In this document: one piece after another, positions 10,578 to 22,108 of the stretch
How positions within the stretch are numbered: the stretch's first letter is position 1
How the letters are laid out: each line of letters starts with the position of its first letter
Assembly (NCBI GenBank): GCA_002221725.1
Contig: NJFT01000015.1
Location: 1 to 64,000 of the forward strand
Length of the DNA stretch: 64,000 bases
Source: Scedosporium boydii
Taxonomy: Eukaryota; Ascomycota; Sordariomycetes; Microascales; Microascaceae
Reading direction: 5' to 3'
Position numbers and translations under genes: made by a program
The notes under the pieces: generated by a model
Seen by the model: the letters and a program-made list of their open reading frames with translations, nothing else
Told to the model about the DNA's origin: nothing
The model's database searches: none

Positions 10578-12302
10578 GGTGATCGAAGAGGGGAAGAAAA
10601 GCCACGGGGAAAAATAAGCGAGAAAGAAATGGCGTCTATGTACTATTGCAAATGCGCAAGAGGCTCAATGGCAAACCCGGTCGCGATTACGGTATCGAGG
10701 TGAGGGGAAAGCAATAAGTCACACAAAGAATGCGCCGGATCAATCACTCGGGTGTCCCGCGCCCTGCGTGTCGGGCTCGGTCGTTCTTCTGAGGAGCGAA
10801 GTCAAAGTGGTGGCTGCGGGAATATGTACGTTGGAGACGGGGGAATCGGAATTGGCCAATTGGATCCGACGACCGGAGCGAAAGAGCGGATGTGGCTGTG
10901 ACTCTGGAAGGGGAATGGAACGTGGAGAGGCGTCTAGGAAAACGGCAGTTGGATTTCGATCTATTTTGCTATTCGAATTGAGGTGGAGGTTTTTTTAAAA
11001 GCTCGCTTTGAAACTCGACACGACTTCGACTGTGAAGTACGTACTGAGGTACACCACATGCACATGTCGTGTTTCCGAGTAGCCGATGTGCGGAGCTTGT
11101 TCATTGGAAGATTGCATCGTGGGTGGAGCTCGCGGAGAAGAGCTCGGAGACGAGCGCCTGTGGGTTGCTCGGATTTTCCGAGCTTGGTTCGCAGATTCAT
11201 TTCTAGTTTACACCACGCTGAAGCACTTTTGACACTACCACAGAGCCCATGTGGGGCAACTACCCCAAGATTCCGGGGATCGTGGCTAGTTGGAGTTGTA
11301 GGGATTTTGAGAGAATCGTAACTTCTACTTGTCGGAAGGTGGATCCGAATTCAGAGGAGGCTCTGAACATGAACTCTACCATTCCTTCTTAGGTGTAAGA
11401 CAGTCACTTTAAAGCTGGAGGAACGAGTCTCTGGTCTTACTATCTCCAGGCCCACATTCGACGACAGTTCATCAGAGATGCCAGTCAAGGTCTCCGCCCG
11501 CAACCTGGTAGATGACGCCGCAGCTACCCGCGGGAGCCTGCACTCCTAGCTTAAGATCGCGCAGGGCACAGTACAAACGCCCTGGTGAATTCCGTCCAGC
11601 AGGAGAACATCTACGGTGCGGAACCCATCTCGATTGGAATAAAACCCGATCCCTTGAGAGACGATGGACCCGAAAAGAGAAAGAGAGCACACGAGGAGAA
11701 ATACATGTATTGTAGCTCTGAGGCTGTTTCCATGCATCCCATGTTCTATCAGTCTGGAATTTAGGATCAGATGTGAAAATTTTTTGCTCTTTGCTCTTAC
11801 TCTAGGTAGCGCCATTGACATCGATGAAGTCTTTGGGGGATTGTTCTCCAATGTTGTGTTGGGTCAAACAAGTGTTCTAGACTCCCTGTCTTCGAGATCC
11901 AAGGCTTACTAACGCTTTCTGGGTTAAATGGAGCCAGGGCAGGTGCATTGCAGCCTCAACTCTGGGCCAGCTCTGGGCACGACAAATAATTACGTTTCTT
12001 CCACCATTTAACCTGTCACCACCACTCACCAAGCCTTTTAAAAAAAAAATCACCAACTTCATGAACATTTGTGAAGTTGCGAGATGCCATCAGAAACATA
12101 AACAAAGCAGCTCCAAGGAGACATTCAACAGTGACGTTACCATAAAAGCATTAATATTCGCATATCACCATTCCAATAACCAGTCTCAGGACACATCTTA
12201 TACCACTTTTCACTATTGTGATCCACTCGGACAACCCCTAATTCCCCCCACGACACTCTCACCACAGCATTCCAATCACCCAACCCCGACCCATAACCAG
12301 CC
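10578..12302. other. Intergenic region without a supported gene
   Basis: About 1.7 kb between divergently oriented genes. A near-palindromic GAAGTACGTACT occurs at about 11035-11046, a relative of the window-wide 9-mer. A short A-run is at about 12040-12049. No reading frame shows recognisable protein features. Confidence 0.55.
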
Positions 12303-13035
12303 ATGGAGACCCTCCAGCTGGCCCAGATGCTGGCTGACCTGAGCAGCCTTAATGCGACTGTAAGTTTCCTTGGGGTTCAGCAGGCAATACCACTAAGCGC
12401 TGAGCTCGAAAGTCTACTACCGCCCCAAGCTCCATCCTACGGCGACACTGACGACCAGCCCGGCATACTAGGAACCCCCCGCCGCATCTTCCCTGTTGAA
12501 CGCAAGTAAGAAGATTGACACCGCCATCGAGAAGATCGAGACCGAGCAAAAGGACCAGCCGAAGCAGGAAGATCGACCCGGAATGAAGAGGGCCGCCTCA
12601 GCTATTAGCTCCACAGGAACTGGGGGGAAGTTTGACAAATTCAACCGTCATCTCCTTGGCAGTCAGCCTCCTTCTCGACCTAGTTCGGCCGCGGCCACGT
12701 GTCCTGCGACCCCTACCGGACCTCTCGATGTATGACTACACTTTTAACGTCCCCATCCCCGCTCCGCGTCCCCTGCGCCATGTCCTACGAACCTTCCATT
12801 TGTGTTCTAACATGTCTATGCGACTCTACAGATTGAAGACGATGTCGACAAGGCCTCTATGCTCATGGCCCTGCACGAGATTCGAGCCAAGCTCAGGCAG
12901 CAAGATAATACCAGCCTCATGAGGGCGCGAGAGAAGATCGACGCCCTGGCCGCTCGCCAACAGGCTCGAGAGGCGGCTGAGCAGGCCAAGTCAAAGGATG
13001 AGTCTCGCAAGGTCCGATACCCTTATCCCCGTTAA
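12303..13035 (+). CDS. Small hypothetical protein with C-terminal coiled coil
   Basis: Exons 12303-12359, 12472-12729 and 12832-13035 join in frame (GTAAGT/TAG, then GTATGA/CAG) into a 172-residue protein; no single ORF reveals it. The N-terminus is a short amphipathic helix (ETLQLAQMLADL), followed by a Lys/Glu-rich segment (around TAIEKIETEQKD), a Ser/Pro/Thr-rich linker, and a charged alanine-rich helix in the last 60 residues (from EDDVDKAS through AREAAEQAK) with coiled-coil character. There is no signal peptide or membrane segment. I do not recognise the family. The splice structure with phase-0 junctions and the coherent helical character make a real gene likely. A structural or adaptor role would be a guess. 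Confidence 0.6.
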
Positions 13036-15502
13036 ATTGACGGACGGCAGAACCACAATATCTGAAGTCGACAAAGGAACTTTTATCGTATGCTGATGAC
13101 GGTCATGGTGATATGACTTTTCTTCTTCCCTTCTAATATTTTCGTTTCTTTTTCCCCCTTTTCCACTTTTGGTCTCAAGGAAGTATCTAGGAGTTTTGAG
13201 GAGTAGGGCGGTCAGGATCCCTGATTTGAGCAACAGGGAATTTTACGAACTTGGCACATCGGCGTACTGGAAGTTTGTGTTCTTGCTTTTTCTTTTTCTT
13301 TTGTTTCTTTCTTTTCTCTTGTCACGTCACACAGCGATATATTCGAGGCGGACGTGGACACGAACATGGACATGAGGCGCACAAAAAAGGAAGGGAGGCT
13401 TTCTGCAAGTGATTTCATTTTCGAACAAGAGAGGGCAAGGAAGGAAAGCCCAGCGCTACATAATCCGTGTCATAGCAATTCAGCAATGGCCATAATGAAA
13501 AGTCTTTATAATTCAACTCGTCAAGGGGAGATGTCTTTTTTTAATTGATACTGCACTGCGCCTTTCCTCCATTCCCATAATCCAAATTGCCTCATTTGTT
13601 CAACTCGTCTGTGCAGACCACCCTGCATGTAGCATTGAAGTAATTGCGGAGGGAATCCCCAATCGACGTCATCGGGAGGGTAACGGGGCTCTCCGGGGTT
13701 CTCATCAGGTGCCCCCACCTGGCCTTCCTACTTCGCCATCAAGTATGGGTACTTTTGCCATGGCTGTGCCTACGATTAAGAATAAGCGAAAGGGAGTTAG
13801 GATTGCCGGGGGGCTCCGAGTCGAGATACACGGCCTACGGTTAAGAATCTAACGGACGTAGTCTAGATTACTTGGCGGTGGGCACTAGGATAAAAGACGT
13901 GGGATGGTGCGCAGTACGAAACATTTGGCAACCCTTGGCCCAGTTCCGGCAGCGCCAATCGCCGAGAAGGATCTTCGGCTTACCGACCGAACTGGGGTTT
14001 AGGAGAAATCGTGCGCTTTGTCCAGAGGATTACGAACATAATCGCTCTCTTTCTCCGGCTCCATTGCCTCAACCGAAGCTGACGCGTGTACGCTAAATTT
14101 GCGTTTTCTTCGCTCCTTAGAAATTGAACAAAGAGATGAAGAAAGTATAAGAAAAATGGAAGAAAGAGGGCGAAAAGGCGAAGAGACCGAGATCGCGTCA
14201 AGAAAGTGGTGTAAAACTCAATGACGTGGCGCGAGGAGGCTGAGGGGCATTTGGAATTGTCAGCGCAACGCAGCTTCATTGTTAGCTTGGAGGATGACTG
14301 AGAGGTTGCACGGATATCCGCTGTGGATGACGTTCTTGTTGGCACGAAGCTACATTGATCTCGAGGCAAACGTTGCGGTCGAAATACTTCAGGCCGAAGT
14401 ACCGAGCTTGTTAACTGAGAGGGACTGGGGAAACTGGGGACCATCAAGAGCTCAGAGTTTCAAACTACACCGCACATACTTCGTAGTTCGCATGCTAACC
14501 TAGTGGTTGGGTTGGGTTGGGCGAGATACTTGCTTTGGGCAAGGTAAACTCTTACATTCCAGGTCCCATTGATGTGGCCCAGACGGGCTCAGATTCACAT
14601 TCCTGGGTCTTGAAATAGTGTGAAGGAGTGGCAGGCGGGGAACATTTCTACTAAGGATGCGAACCGGATGTTTGTTCAAACTTCAGCTTACTCGGGTCTA
14701 TAACACACTTTGGAATTAGTCCAAGCCTAATGATGATCACCGTCAACCTAATCTGTATAATTTTCGTAAACGAGCTCGATGAAGCGGTGGGATAAGGTAA
14801 TGGACGTGTAATCGCCCAAACCGGGCAATAAACGTGCCGTGACAAGACAAGGAAGAGGGCACAGCCATCCTCTCCGCTGAGGTGGCTGAATGCCCGGTTG
14901 TGGTGCCGGGTACAGTCCATCACCTGTTTCGTAGACCTGACGGAGCAATATACATGGGCCGAGCCAAGTCTTGGGATTGTCCCCAACGACCCAAGCCCAG
15001 CTTCGCCAAGAAAACACCAAGAGGCAAAGTCAAATCATGCCGACTTTCAGCTCCTTCCTCTTTCTATTATAAGTCGTTCCGTACCTTCAATCGCGCCCCT
15101 CCTTTGTTCTTTCTCCTTTCCGTTTCCATTTAATTTTCTTCATCAAACAATTTCAACAGTTGAAAACGAACATCACACAAAGAACAAGTCCGAGACGGTT
15201 TTTGCAAGTCGCGACAAACAAACCCACTATTTGTACGGCTTGAATCGCAATTCCAACCCAGACTTGGTCATTACACTACATAGTCGACAAAGGACCTGAT
15301 TCGTTCCAGCATTAAGGTTATCCGTCTGTGATTCTCACCACACGAACGGGTCTTCGTCAATACCCAACAAGGAACAAAACACGATCGCGAACCTCCATCG
15401 ATTCACATCGAATTTCATCCATCGCATCGGGCCATCGACGTTGCTTCGCCCTTGAAGGGGATTTATCTTGATCGGGGAAGCGATCACATCTTCACAATCA
15501 AA
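13036..15502. other. Intergenic region without a supported gene
   Basis: About 2.5 kb. It contains one exact TACTTCGTA (14477-14485), a GGTTGGGTTGGGTTGGG run at about 14505-14521, and a TATA-like TATTATAAG at about 15065-15073 followed by a pyrimidine-rich stretch, which probably marks the promoter and leader of the RCR-like gene. ORFs up to 155 residues on the minus strand (about 13980-14447) lack recognisable motifs. Confidence 0.55.
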
Positions 15503-16086
15503 ATGGAGTCGATAGGACACGAACTCTACAGTCGGTACGTCATCATCGCCTCCCGCCCGTTGCGCTATCCAATTCCATTAGACCAATGACAAAAAAAAAA
15601 AAAAAAAGAGAGAAGAGGAAGAAAGCATCAAGAAGCTAATTATCTTTCTCCTACAGTGACTTCGGCTGCCCCCGAGGCTGGTACTACTCCCACGGCCGCT
15701 GCTACCAACGTACTGGCTGGTACTACTGGGGCCGCTGGGTCGTCGCGGGCGTCATCATCGCCCTCACCATCTTCCTCTGTCTGATCATCGCCTGCGTCAA
15801 CTCCCGCCGCCGCCGCAAGCAAGGCCTCCGACCCATGTACGGAACCGGCTGGATGGCGCCCCCGGGCAAGTTCGGCGGTCCGCCTCCCAACCAGCAGTGG
15901 GCTCCCGGCTACGGAAACCCCGCCCCGCCTCCGCCGCCCTACGGTCAGCAGCCTCAGTACGGTGCGTCGCCTTATGGCCCGCCGCCGCAGAATGGATACT
16001 TTGGTCAGACGGAGGGCGTGCAGCAGCCGCCTAACGCGTATCAGGGTGGCTACGCACCGCCTCCTGGACCTCCTCCCCAGAAATAA
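15503..16086 (+). CDS. RCR-like single-pass membrane protein
   Basis: Exons 15503-15534 and 15657-16086 encode 153 residues. RCR proteins affect chitin deposition and sorting of plasma-membrane proteins through their PY motifs. The N-terminal luminal part has the paired cysteines of GCPRGWYYSHGRCYQR, then WYYWGRW leads into one transmembrane helix (about residues 38-57), followed by the basic stop-transfer SRRRRKQG and the family motif MYGTGWM. The cytosolic tail is Pro/Gly/Tyr/Gln-rich with PPPPPYG and PYGPPP, good candidates for WW-domain (Rsp5-type ubiquitin ligase) binding. The first exon supplies only 11 residues. The assignment rests on the layout and signature; the exact yeast counterpart (Rcr1 or Rcr2) cannot be fixed. 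Confidence 0.75.
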
Positions 16087-16784
16087 GGAGGGGACTCCGT
16101 GGTGATGGGGACTGGAAAGAAGAAGGGGAATCGGATCGTCAAACGAGCCCGTTACGAAGGGGATGAGGAATCGCTTGGTTGCGAGGCGGATATTAGTTTT
16201 TTTAAGGGTAAACAGTGATGGAACGGATGGATAAGGTAATGATGAATGATACCTCGCTAGCCATGGTGGCATTTTTTTTTCCATTTCTCTCTCTTCTCTC
16301 TCTCTTCTTTTCCTACCGAATACCTTGTATTTCCGTATTATATTGTACTAGACAGCTATGGAGTTTTTTCTAAACTCCAATCGATCTCTACCCTTGCGGA
16401 TTATGGTTTTGCTCAAGTTGTCCCAGTGAACTCTTCAATAATGAAATGTGCACCCCGATATGTCATACTTTCTTCCCGATCATGGCCCAGGCCCAGACCC
16501 CGGAAGTCAAGATCCCTTTCGCCTCACCCGAAGCGATCCTTGCCATCTCCTCGAGCGGTCTACATATTCTTGGCGAAGTAAAGACTCTGCAACTGGCTGG
16601 GCTCGATCCTGAGTCAGTCATAGACCGTGATCCCGAGGTGGTGCTCACTGAGCGATCGCCGGCCGTCACGGTCCTTGGAATTTCCTTTCCTTTTTCCTCC
16701 CCTAGTCAAAGACCGTAACTGGGATCTGGGGCGTTGCGAAAGGTGAGTTATGTCTTATGTCGCGAGACCATGAGATGCGTTTGA
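16087..16784. other. 3' spacer
   Basis: This holds the 3' UTR of the RCR-like gene and the region beyond the stop of the minus-strand transcription-factor-like gene. A 90-residue ORF (16446-16718, plus) has no recognisable motif and I do not call it. Confidence 0.5.
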
Positions 16785-17883
16785 TCAAACATTTCCACCC
16801 GTGATAAACCCTGACACTGTATAGGAGATGGGTGCAGGGCCGCAAGGTTCTTTACCGTCGAATCTTGGATCACTAACACACCAGAGAATCACTTTCCCAA
16901 TGTGACCGTCCCTGCCAAGTCCGTCTATACCGCCCTTTAACGCGACCATTGTCTTCGCGGCGTCCAGATGTTTGTTCAGGGCATCAGCGTCACTGCACAA
17001 CTTCTGCCCTCGCCTCACATTCGTTAGCTCACGGTCCCTTAGCCTAGAGGGGAAAAGAGGTTTGGAAGTGAAAAAGGCATGTGGTCCTTACCGCATCAGC
17101 TGCAAGAGCAAGTGTCTTTGTAAGAGTCAGATCACTAACGGCAGTTCCTTCGCGGCGAAGGGCGTCGTTAATGGAGGCGATGCATTGGCCTTTGTACATC
17201 AAGGCCAAGGTAGAGAAAGATTCGTCATGGTGCACATTGGCGAGGCTTTGGCACGCGGCGAGGAGGAGGGTTGAAAGCATGCCGGCGTCGGCGGCGGCTG
17301 TTTGGACGAGGTAAGATGTCATGCCCTGAGAAAAGGAGGCTTTCTCGGAGTCATTTTCGAAAGGCATGCAAGTAATCACTAAGCCCAATGCAGAGTTGAC
17401 GACTGGATGGATTGTAAGTCTTGGGCTGGACTTTGATGAACTTTGATGGGGGCCAATACTAAGTAGAAGACTAAGTTTAGATAGGGGAAGAGAGGAAGAG
17501 AACTCACAGTGATCAAGCAGATGATATTCGAGACGGCTCAGCGGGCGAGTGAAGCTATTGAAAGGATCGATCTTTATAGCACTTTGACCCGTTACCACTA
17601 GCCTAGGGTCCGCTGCCGTAGCACCTGTTTGAGGGATGCGGGTGGTCCTACGCTGCCGGGATAGTGTCGAAGTAGGAACGGCCGCTTTCTTCTGAGCTAC
17701 CTCCTTGGCCAACTTCTCCTGATGCTCGACTACGTTCCTCTTGCGCCGGCGGGGATTCCTCGCCGCGTGCGAGCGAACTAGTGTCTTGAACTCTGCGGCA
17801 TCCGCAGGATTCGATAAATGGACAAACTGGAGACCTCCCCGAGCACGAGAAGGAGGCTTGGGCTTTTCGTCGGCGATAGTCAT
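16785..17883 (-). CDS. Fungal transcription-factor-like protein, C-terminally short
   Basis: Exons 17883-17092 and 17003-16785 join in phase 0 (donor GTAAGG, acceptor GGGCAG) into 336 residues. The start QFVHLSNPADAAEF followed by a basic VRSHAARNPRRRKRN segment is typical of a large fungal family annotated as fungal-specific transcription-factor or sporulation-related proteins, many of which lack a Zn2Cys6 cluster. The central part contains helices of the kind seen in Fungal_trans_2 domains (around SLANVHHDESFSTLALMYKGQC). Exon 2 gives the expected HLDAAKTMVALKGGIDGLG segment. The frame then stops about 45 residues later, whereas relatives usually run well beyond this point. Either the gene is truncated or a further exon was missed; I found no convincing one down to 16087. 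An exact copy of TACGAAGTA (17947-17955) lies 64 bp upstream of the ATG. Confidence 0.65.
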
Positions 17884-18683
17884 GCCGGCGTTTTTTGCGT
17901 TTGCCTAAAGCGGATTCGAGGGGTTGGACTTGGAAACCTGGTTTTCTACGAAGTACCTGGGGGAATGATGGGGAGAACAGCTTTGGACTCGGCAAGGTGA
18001 ATGAACTAGGAGGAAAGTGTAGACACCGCATCACATTCAGAATATTGATTTCTTCTTATTAGAAAGGATACCTTTGTACTGTTTATCGGGAAGAGTTGGC
18101 GCGGAGGGGACGAAGAATTACGAAGCGACCCTAGAACTAACGGAGTAAGCTGGCCCAAACTCGCCGTGTCCTGTCGGAGCTGATGGAGCAATTGATCCTT
18201 CTCGCGAGATGCCAAGAGTTGCATTTTCCTAATTCGGTATAGGCTGGCCGAGTTCTTGCGAGCTCTCGGCCTAACCAGCTCCGACTGCTCCGAGTGATAG
18301 CTTGCGAAGAACACAGCTCCTTTCCTAATTGTCCTATCGTCAGGCACGATCGTAATCTACAGAAAGCGGGAAGAAAAATGAATGGCTTAGAGATAGCAAA
18401 TTCCTATTTTAGAAGGCCCTCCGGCAAGTTTCAATCGGGTTTGAAACGTTGGCGGGTAGACAAACGAAATACTACGAGGTTCAGGATTGATGTGTATCGT
18501 CACTCAGGGTATAAGTGCAGTTCATGACCGTCACCAAACTGAGCCCTCAACATGCAACGGAGCCCCTCAGCTGTCTCACCCTACTCCTAAGCTCGCTTGC
18601 CTAATGTCAACCACCTTGTCTTCAATAATTCCGATGTCCCCATAGCTAGTATTTACGCTTGAGATCCTAAGTTTGTGCCCGTG
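17884..18683. other. Divergent upstream region
   Basis: About 800 bp between the transcription-factor-like gene (minus) and the dehydrogenase (plus). It includes TACGAAGTA at 17947-17955. No supported ORF. Confidence 0.55.
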
Positions 18684-19952
18684 ATGCTTCGCTCAAGGCT
18701 TGACAAGGCTCGGCAGGACGCCCGAATAAAAAGCTGGGACCCGAACACTCAGATACCAGATCTGGAGGGCAAGGTTTTCGTGATCACCGGTGGCAGGTAA
18801 GTCATTTGTATCGCAGCGGGCTGTTATGCCTGATCGCACTCTCGAGGCACACTGTTGACTCGCTTCCTAAGCGCTGGCCTAGGTTTGGAAACGGCGAACA
18901 ACCTCGCACGAAAAGGCGGCAAGGTCTACTTCACGGCCAGGTCGAAGGAAAACGCAGAGCGCGCCAAGGAGTACATTCGATCCAAGAGTCCGGATGTGGC
19001 CGAGGACCAGCTCGTCTGGATCTCTCTTGACCTCGGAGATGTGACTAGCATCTTGCGTGCCGTTGGCGAGATCAAAGCTAGCACGCAGAGAATAGACATC
19101 TTGAGTATGGGACCCTCCGTGTTGTGAACCTCGGTTTTGTTGGGTCGCTTACCTGGTTCTTCAAGTCAACAATGCAGCCACCCTTAAGGATATAGGGAAG
19201 ACGACGGATGCTGGGTGGGAATTAGGCATGGCGGTTTGGTATGTTTCGTTTCCCACCTCCCATGCCCCCGCCCCCCCAGCCAAAATCGCTAACCACAGTA
19301 TCTATGTCGTAGTCATTTCGGTCACTTCCTATTTACCAACGGCCTCCTTCCAATCCTAAAGAAGACGGCAGCTCAAGACGGCAGCGATGTAAGGATCATC
19401 ACCATGTCATCCGAGGCCGCAAACGTATACCTACCTGAAAACTACGAGTTCGACTTCACCTCACCATCTTTCGTCTCTGGCGTGCTGCCCTACGAGCCCT
19501 GGGCATGGCGATGGTTCCAAAAGCCACTCTTCGACGTTAACATGATCCTCTATGCCCTGTCCAAGCTGGCCAATGCCCTCTTCGCGCAAGAACTCCAGCG
19601 TCGCCTCGACGAGCAAGGCGTTCCCATCCTATCTCTGTCTCTGCACCCGGGCGAGGCTGGGACCGATGGGAGCCTATCCATCTTTGCGGGACCGTTCAGG
19701 TCTCTGTTGCGTCAGGTGATGCTTACGAGTGACCAAGGCTCATATCACACGCTGTTTGCGGCGACGGCCGGTGAGATCCGGGAGAGGGCCGAGAAGTATA
19801 AGGGGAGGTATATGGTGCCGATGGGGGAGGTGAAGGCCGTGCATCCTGTGGCGGAGGACGAGGAGCAGGCTCGGAAACTGTGGGAGAGTACTGCAGCGGA
19901 GGTGGATAGGTATCTTGCTGAGCTTGGACGTGGCGCTTTACCTGAGTGGTGA
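18684..19952 (+). CDS. Short-chain dehydrogenase/reductase
   Basis: Exons 18684-18796, 18872-19104, 19166-19238 and 19313-19952 join in frame into 352 residues. It is an NAD(P)-dependent oxidoreductase of the classical SDR fold, of the retinol-dehydrogenase/WW-oxidoreductase-like kind common in fungi. Seen directly are the cofactor motif TGGSAGLG (residues 35-42, split by intron 1), the NNAA motif after intron 2, the segment HFGHFLFTN after intron 3, the likely catalytic serine in ITMSSEA (residues 172-173), and the catalytic YALSK with Tyr220 and Lys224. The conserved LHPG follows the active site. There is no targeting signal. The substrate cannot be predicted. Intron 4 could also end at an earlier AG, but only the AG at 19311-19312 restores the family motif. 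Confidence 0.88.
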
Positions 19953-20426
19953 GATAGTTTCTTTCCGATGATTTGATATTGTACTAGAAATTACTCCTTC
20001 GTAGCTAATGTTAGTCCCAGCGACCTGGGACGCAACTTCATAAAAAAAAAATTAAAAAAAAAAATTAAAAAAAAAAAAAAATAAATAAAAATTAAGGCAA
20101 TAAGCAGAGGATGCTGGGAAACAAACGGTACTATTGGATTCATCTTTTGTGTAAGGAAAGAAACGGTGCCTTCTTTGGTGTGTGGGGTTCGGACGCTCGG
20201 GCTAGCCGGGACAAGACAAACGCGGCCGCCGAAACAGGAAACGTCGTATTAGTCATAGAATGCTTTTGTGGGTCAAGACCCGCAAAACCCCAATTTTCCC
20301 CGGACACAGAACTTCGACCAAGGCACGCCAAGACTACCGTTCAAGCTAGTAAGTAAGCTTCAATATGGCGGTACTAGGATTCCGTAGGTATAAAACACAG
20401 GATTCAACGGTCTATTTAGCGAAAAA
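19953..20426. other. Spacer with long A-rich tract
   Basis: The spacer contains a striking A-rich tract at 20041-20097 (A-runs broken by TT and single T). It lies between the dehydrogenase stop and the tRNA gene. It may be a low-complexity expansion or a retroposon-type tail; no element boundaries are visible. Confidence 0.55.
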
Positions 20427-20534
20427 GGCAAGATGGCCGAGCGGTCTAAGGCGCTGCACTCAAGAAAGTCTTTCCAGGGAGAACTTGGAATTGCAGTTTC
20501 GAAAGAAGCGTGGGTTCGAATCCCACTCTTGTCA
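20427..20534 (+). tRNA. tRNA-Leu (anticodon CAA) with intron
   Basis: The gene folds as a type-II (long variable arm) tRNA. The acceptor arm 20427-20433 (GGCAAGA) pairs with 20527-20533 (TCTTGTC, one G-T), and the discriminator is A20534. The D arm is 20436-20452. Anticodon stem CTGCA (20454-20458) pairs with TGCAG (20492-20496). Anticodon CAA is at 20461-20463 and is followed by G37. A 26-nt intron occupies 20465-20490, in the canonical position one base 3' of the anticodon. The variable arm is 20497-20509 and the T arm GTGGG-TTCGAAT-CCCAC is 20510-20526. A and B boxes (TGGCCGAGCGG, GGTTCGAATCC) are intact, and a T-run at about 20547 would terminate RNA polymerase III. Confidence 0.93.
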
Positions 20535-20611
20535 TTCTTTATTCTTTTTTTCTTCCTTTCTTTTTTCATTCACAGTATTCCTCATCAACCGCTGACCTGT
20601 GCTCAAATTCG

Positions 20612-22108
20612 TCAAATTAGAGCCATATCCACCCATTTCCCATTCTCAGGGACGTATGCGGCGAGAAGCACTCCAGCTTCCCTAAATGCCGCGTCAAGCG
20701 ACACGGGCATATGTTGTTGCCCAGTTGCCTGACAATAAATGTCGAGTCGTTTTAGATCGGGGAATAAGCCGCTCTCGGTTTCCTTCGCCAGCTCTGCCAA
20801 GTCCTGAAAGAGGCAATATAAGTCGGCCCCTTTAAGAGTTACTTTTGCAATCGATGCCGGGAGGAGAGTGTGGAATAAAGGGCGGCCCATCTCTTGTTCC
20901 AGATCTCCGCAGAGAAAACATCTTTGGTCAATGACGAGCGTTCTGAGGGCTGTAAAACTCTTCAAGCTGGTTATCATATCATAGCGCCGGAGCTCTGCGA
21001 CGCGTTCCCAAGTACCTACCTGTATTTCCAGATATTCCAGGGTCTTACTGCAAAATCCCAACTCATCAGATATTTCCCTGGGGCTCAGGTCAAACGCCCT
21101 GTTGTAAAGCCTTTCATCGCCTCCTTGAGGCTGAAGATATCGGAAGGTAAAGGCCTCGAGTTGCTTGCAAGTGGAGGCTAGCTTCCCTAGCATCTAGTGG
21201 CCGCATGTGCACATTGACAATGTGAGTACCTTCAAATTTGGCAGATTCAAGCCTCTGGTCCATGAATGGCACATATAAGCTTCCAGATTCTCGAGATTGG
21301 GCGCTTTCTGGAGCAGGTGAGTGACCGCATCTAAGCTAAAACCGTCGGTGTCGCCCCGAGGAGCTAAGTGCAATGACTTCAAGGATTGTAGGCTCGATGA
21401 CGGAAGCATGAATTTTCCATACACGGTGGTACGCGAGAGCTGTAAGGAGAGTCTCTCCAAGTTGACAGCTGAGCTGAGAAATAAATCGATCAGAAAGCTG
21501 TATCGAAAACCCTCCTGGAACGAGCCGCCACCGGCATCAGCATCCCGACTGAGAACATGACTCCCAACTGGCTGCGGGTCCTTCCAGAACTTAGGAAGCT
21601 GGACTTCCATGTGCTCAATCAGGTCGTGGATAAAGGCTATGTCGTCCACTCCGACCCTGAATGTGTTGAAAGTGGCCTGTCTGACAGACGTGCCGAGGCC
21701 GGGGCACTGCATGAGGGTACGCATAAAATCGAAATAGGGCCGCTGATGGGTCATTAGAAAGAACGCATGGTATAGAAATGGCGTTGCAAGAGTGTTGAAT
21801 CGGCGCGATGTTCGGCACAAGTTGGCCAACGCTGCGACGTGAAGTCGAACCCGCTCGTGCTTCTCGGTTACGGTGTCAAGAGGACGACATAATCTGGACG
21901 GCGCTGTGGCATGAAGTCGAGCTCGTTTGTCCTTCCAGGTTGTCCCTTCAAAAGCACCATCGCAGGAAACATCCGGGAATTTCTGGCAGTGTAAACAAAG
22001 CAGCGTACAGACTTCGTGGAGGACCTCATTCGGGAGGTCAAGCAAGCTTCCGGCGGTCATTGTCCGGGGGCACAGTTCCTGGGGCTCTAGGTGTTGGTGT
22101 TGGGACAT
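20612..22108 (-). pseudogene. F-box/leucine-rich-repeat-like protein gene interrupted by one in-frame TAG
   Basis: Two ORFs, 22108-21194 (304 residues) and 21193-20612 (193 residues), are directly adjacent and in the same frame, separated only by a TAG at 21196-21194. The N-terminus contains an F-box (LLDLPNEVLHEVCTLL, about residues 22-37), the part that would bind Skp1 of an SCF ubiquitin ligase. The remainder shows irregular leucine-rich-repeat spacing (LERLSLQLS, LKSLHLA, LENLEAY, LKVLTLS, then LEAFTF and LEYLEI beyond the stop). Because the repeat pattern runs across the TAG, the two ORFs look like one gene of about 498 residues with a single nonsense codon, possibly CAG to TAG. The alternatives are readthrough, a very short 36-nt intron (GTACTC to CACTAG) or a sequencing error. 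No frameshift is seen. Confidence 0.7.

Noticed and set aside
14505..14521. GGTTGGGTTGGGTTGGG, telomere-like run
   Set aside because: It differs from the TTAGGG repeat of filamentous fungi and is only three units long within ordinary intergenic DNA.
16446..16718. 90-residue ORF between the RCR-like gene and the transcription-factor-like gene
   Set aside because: No recognisable motif, no splice partner, and it lies in a convergent 3' spacer.
21195..21230. 36-nt intron (GTACTC to CACTAG) that would remove the TAG of the F-box gene
   Set aside because: It is shorter than fungal introns normally are, has no branch-point-like sequence, and would delete part of a leucine-rich repeat.
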